Assembly (NCBI GenBank): GCA_045126355.1
Contig: JBGVOE010000099.1
Location: 1-13,417, forward strand
Origin: CAZSIA01 sp045126355
GTDB taxonomy: Bacteria > Bacillota_I > Bacilli_A > Acholeplasmatales > Anaeroplasmataceae
Length of the DNA: 13,417 nt
Reading direction: 5' to 3'
Positions 13,239-13,417 of the stretch are shown here, piece by piece (position 1 is the stretch's first letter; every line of letters begins with the position of its first letter). The notes below the pieces were generated by a model that searched no databases, was not told where the DNA came from, and was given only the letters and a program-made list of their open reading frames with translations. A program made the position numbers and the translations under genes.

Positions 13239-13289
13239 TAGATTCCTTGATATAATTAAGCTACCACACCAATCATAGAAAGGAATCTA
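13239..13289. repeat. Perfect 10-bp inverted repeat flanking the divergent promoter
   Basis: TAGATTCCTT at 13239-13248 is repeated inverted as AAGGAATCTA at 13280-13289, 31 bases apart. The left arm abuts the extended -10 at 13248-13256 and the right arm includes the SD of the gene that starts at 13293. In minus-strand RNA the second arm is followed by TCTTTTTTG, which would look like a terminator with a large loop. Confidence 0.6.
13248..13256 (+). promoter_or_regulatory. Extended -10 promoter of the edge gene
   Basis: TGATATAAT gives a perfect TATAAT at 13251-13256 with TGN extension, the same nonamer as at 92-100. The -35 region (about 13227-13233, TAACAA) is poor. A start near 13263 would give a leader of about 30 bases. 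Confidence 0.55.
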
Positions 13290-13292
13290 CCC

Positions 13293-13417
13293 ATGGAAAG
13301 TATAGCACAACTTAATCAATTAAGAAATAATATTGATTCAATTAATTTAAATTTATATATTATTGAAAGTAATTTACATCTTATCGAGATGTTGAATCCC
13401 GTTCCTGATGAAATCTT
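13293..13417 (+). CDS. Unrecognised protein, 5' part only (cut by the window edge)
   Basis: Forty-one complete codons from ATG 13293 to the end of the window with no stop. SD AAAGGA lies at about 13279-13284, roughly 9 bases before ATG, and an extended -10 lies upstream. The visible part begins MESIAQLNQLRNNIDSINLN and is mostly helical and rich in Asn, Leu and Ile; it lacks a signal peptide. The pattern 'LRNNIDSIN' slightly recalls chorismate mutase type II helices, but what follows does not fit, so I name no family. It is divergent from the PH-domain gene. Confidence 0.6.
   Translation, partial: MESIAQLNQLRNNIDSINLNLYIIESNLHLIEMLNPVPDEI

Overview
The window is AT-rich, low-GC DNA with Bacillota-type gene regulation: a T-box leader in front of alaS, A-plus-G-rich Shine-Dalgarno (SD) sites, TGN-extended -10 promoters and compact intrinsic terminators. 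Gene content (RarA, AlaRS of the 'LLWINAG' type, YqgF, DUF1292, TrmR, DUF1540, CopA) fits a Bacilli/Erysipelotrichia or mollicute-adjacent lineage, possibly an uncultured gut group. The genetic code reads as standard: Trp is TGG and no in-frame TGA occurs. TGA is also never used as a stop (12 TAA, 2 TAG). The exact taxon cannot be fixed from the sequence alone.

Layout. Plus strand: a GNAT acetyltransferase and rarA form a two-gene unit (128-1855). It meets a minus-strand cluster at a shared hairpin terminator (1863-1890). On the minus strand, reading right to left, there is (a) a small bacterial-PH-domain membrane protein with its own strong terminator (12722-13114); (b) a previously unlisted 44-codon membrane micro-ORF (12483-12617); (c) the alaS-ruvX-yrzB-trmR operon under an alanine T-box (8160-12470), closely resembling the B. 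subtilis order but without an ireB/yrzL homologue between alaS and ruvX; (d) a transporter-HAD fusion gene, an RluA-type pseudouridine synthase and a double-DUF1540 gene (5361-8110); (e) copA, an Smr-like gene and a HAD phosphatase (1892-5278). At the right edge a divergent plus-strand gene begins at 13293 and runs out of the window.

Functionally it is mostly RNA and translation housekeeping (AlaRS, tRNA U34 hydroxyuridine methylation, pseudouridylation, pre-16S processing), genome maintenance (RarA) and metal handling (Cu+ exporter, two Cys-rich proteins). The points that stand out are a single polypeptide joining a 10-TM DMT transporter to a YjjG/YfnB-type nucleotidase; a terminator-like hairpin that buries the SD of the DUF1540 gene directly after rluA; a 10-cysteine tail on the YrzB protein whose coding sequence also carries the SD and start of trmR; and recurrent use of GGTGA rather than AGGAGG as the SD. 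I found no mobile element, CRISPR array, tRNA or rRNA gene, and no clear previously undescribed multi-gene system.
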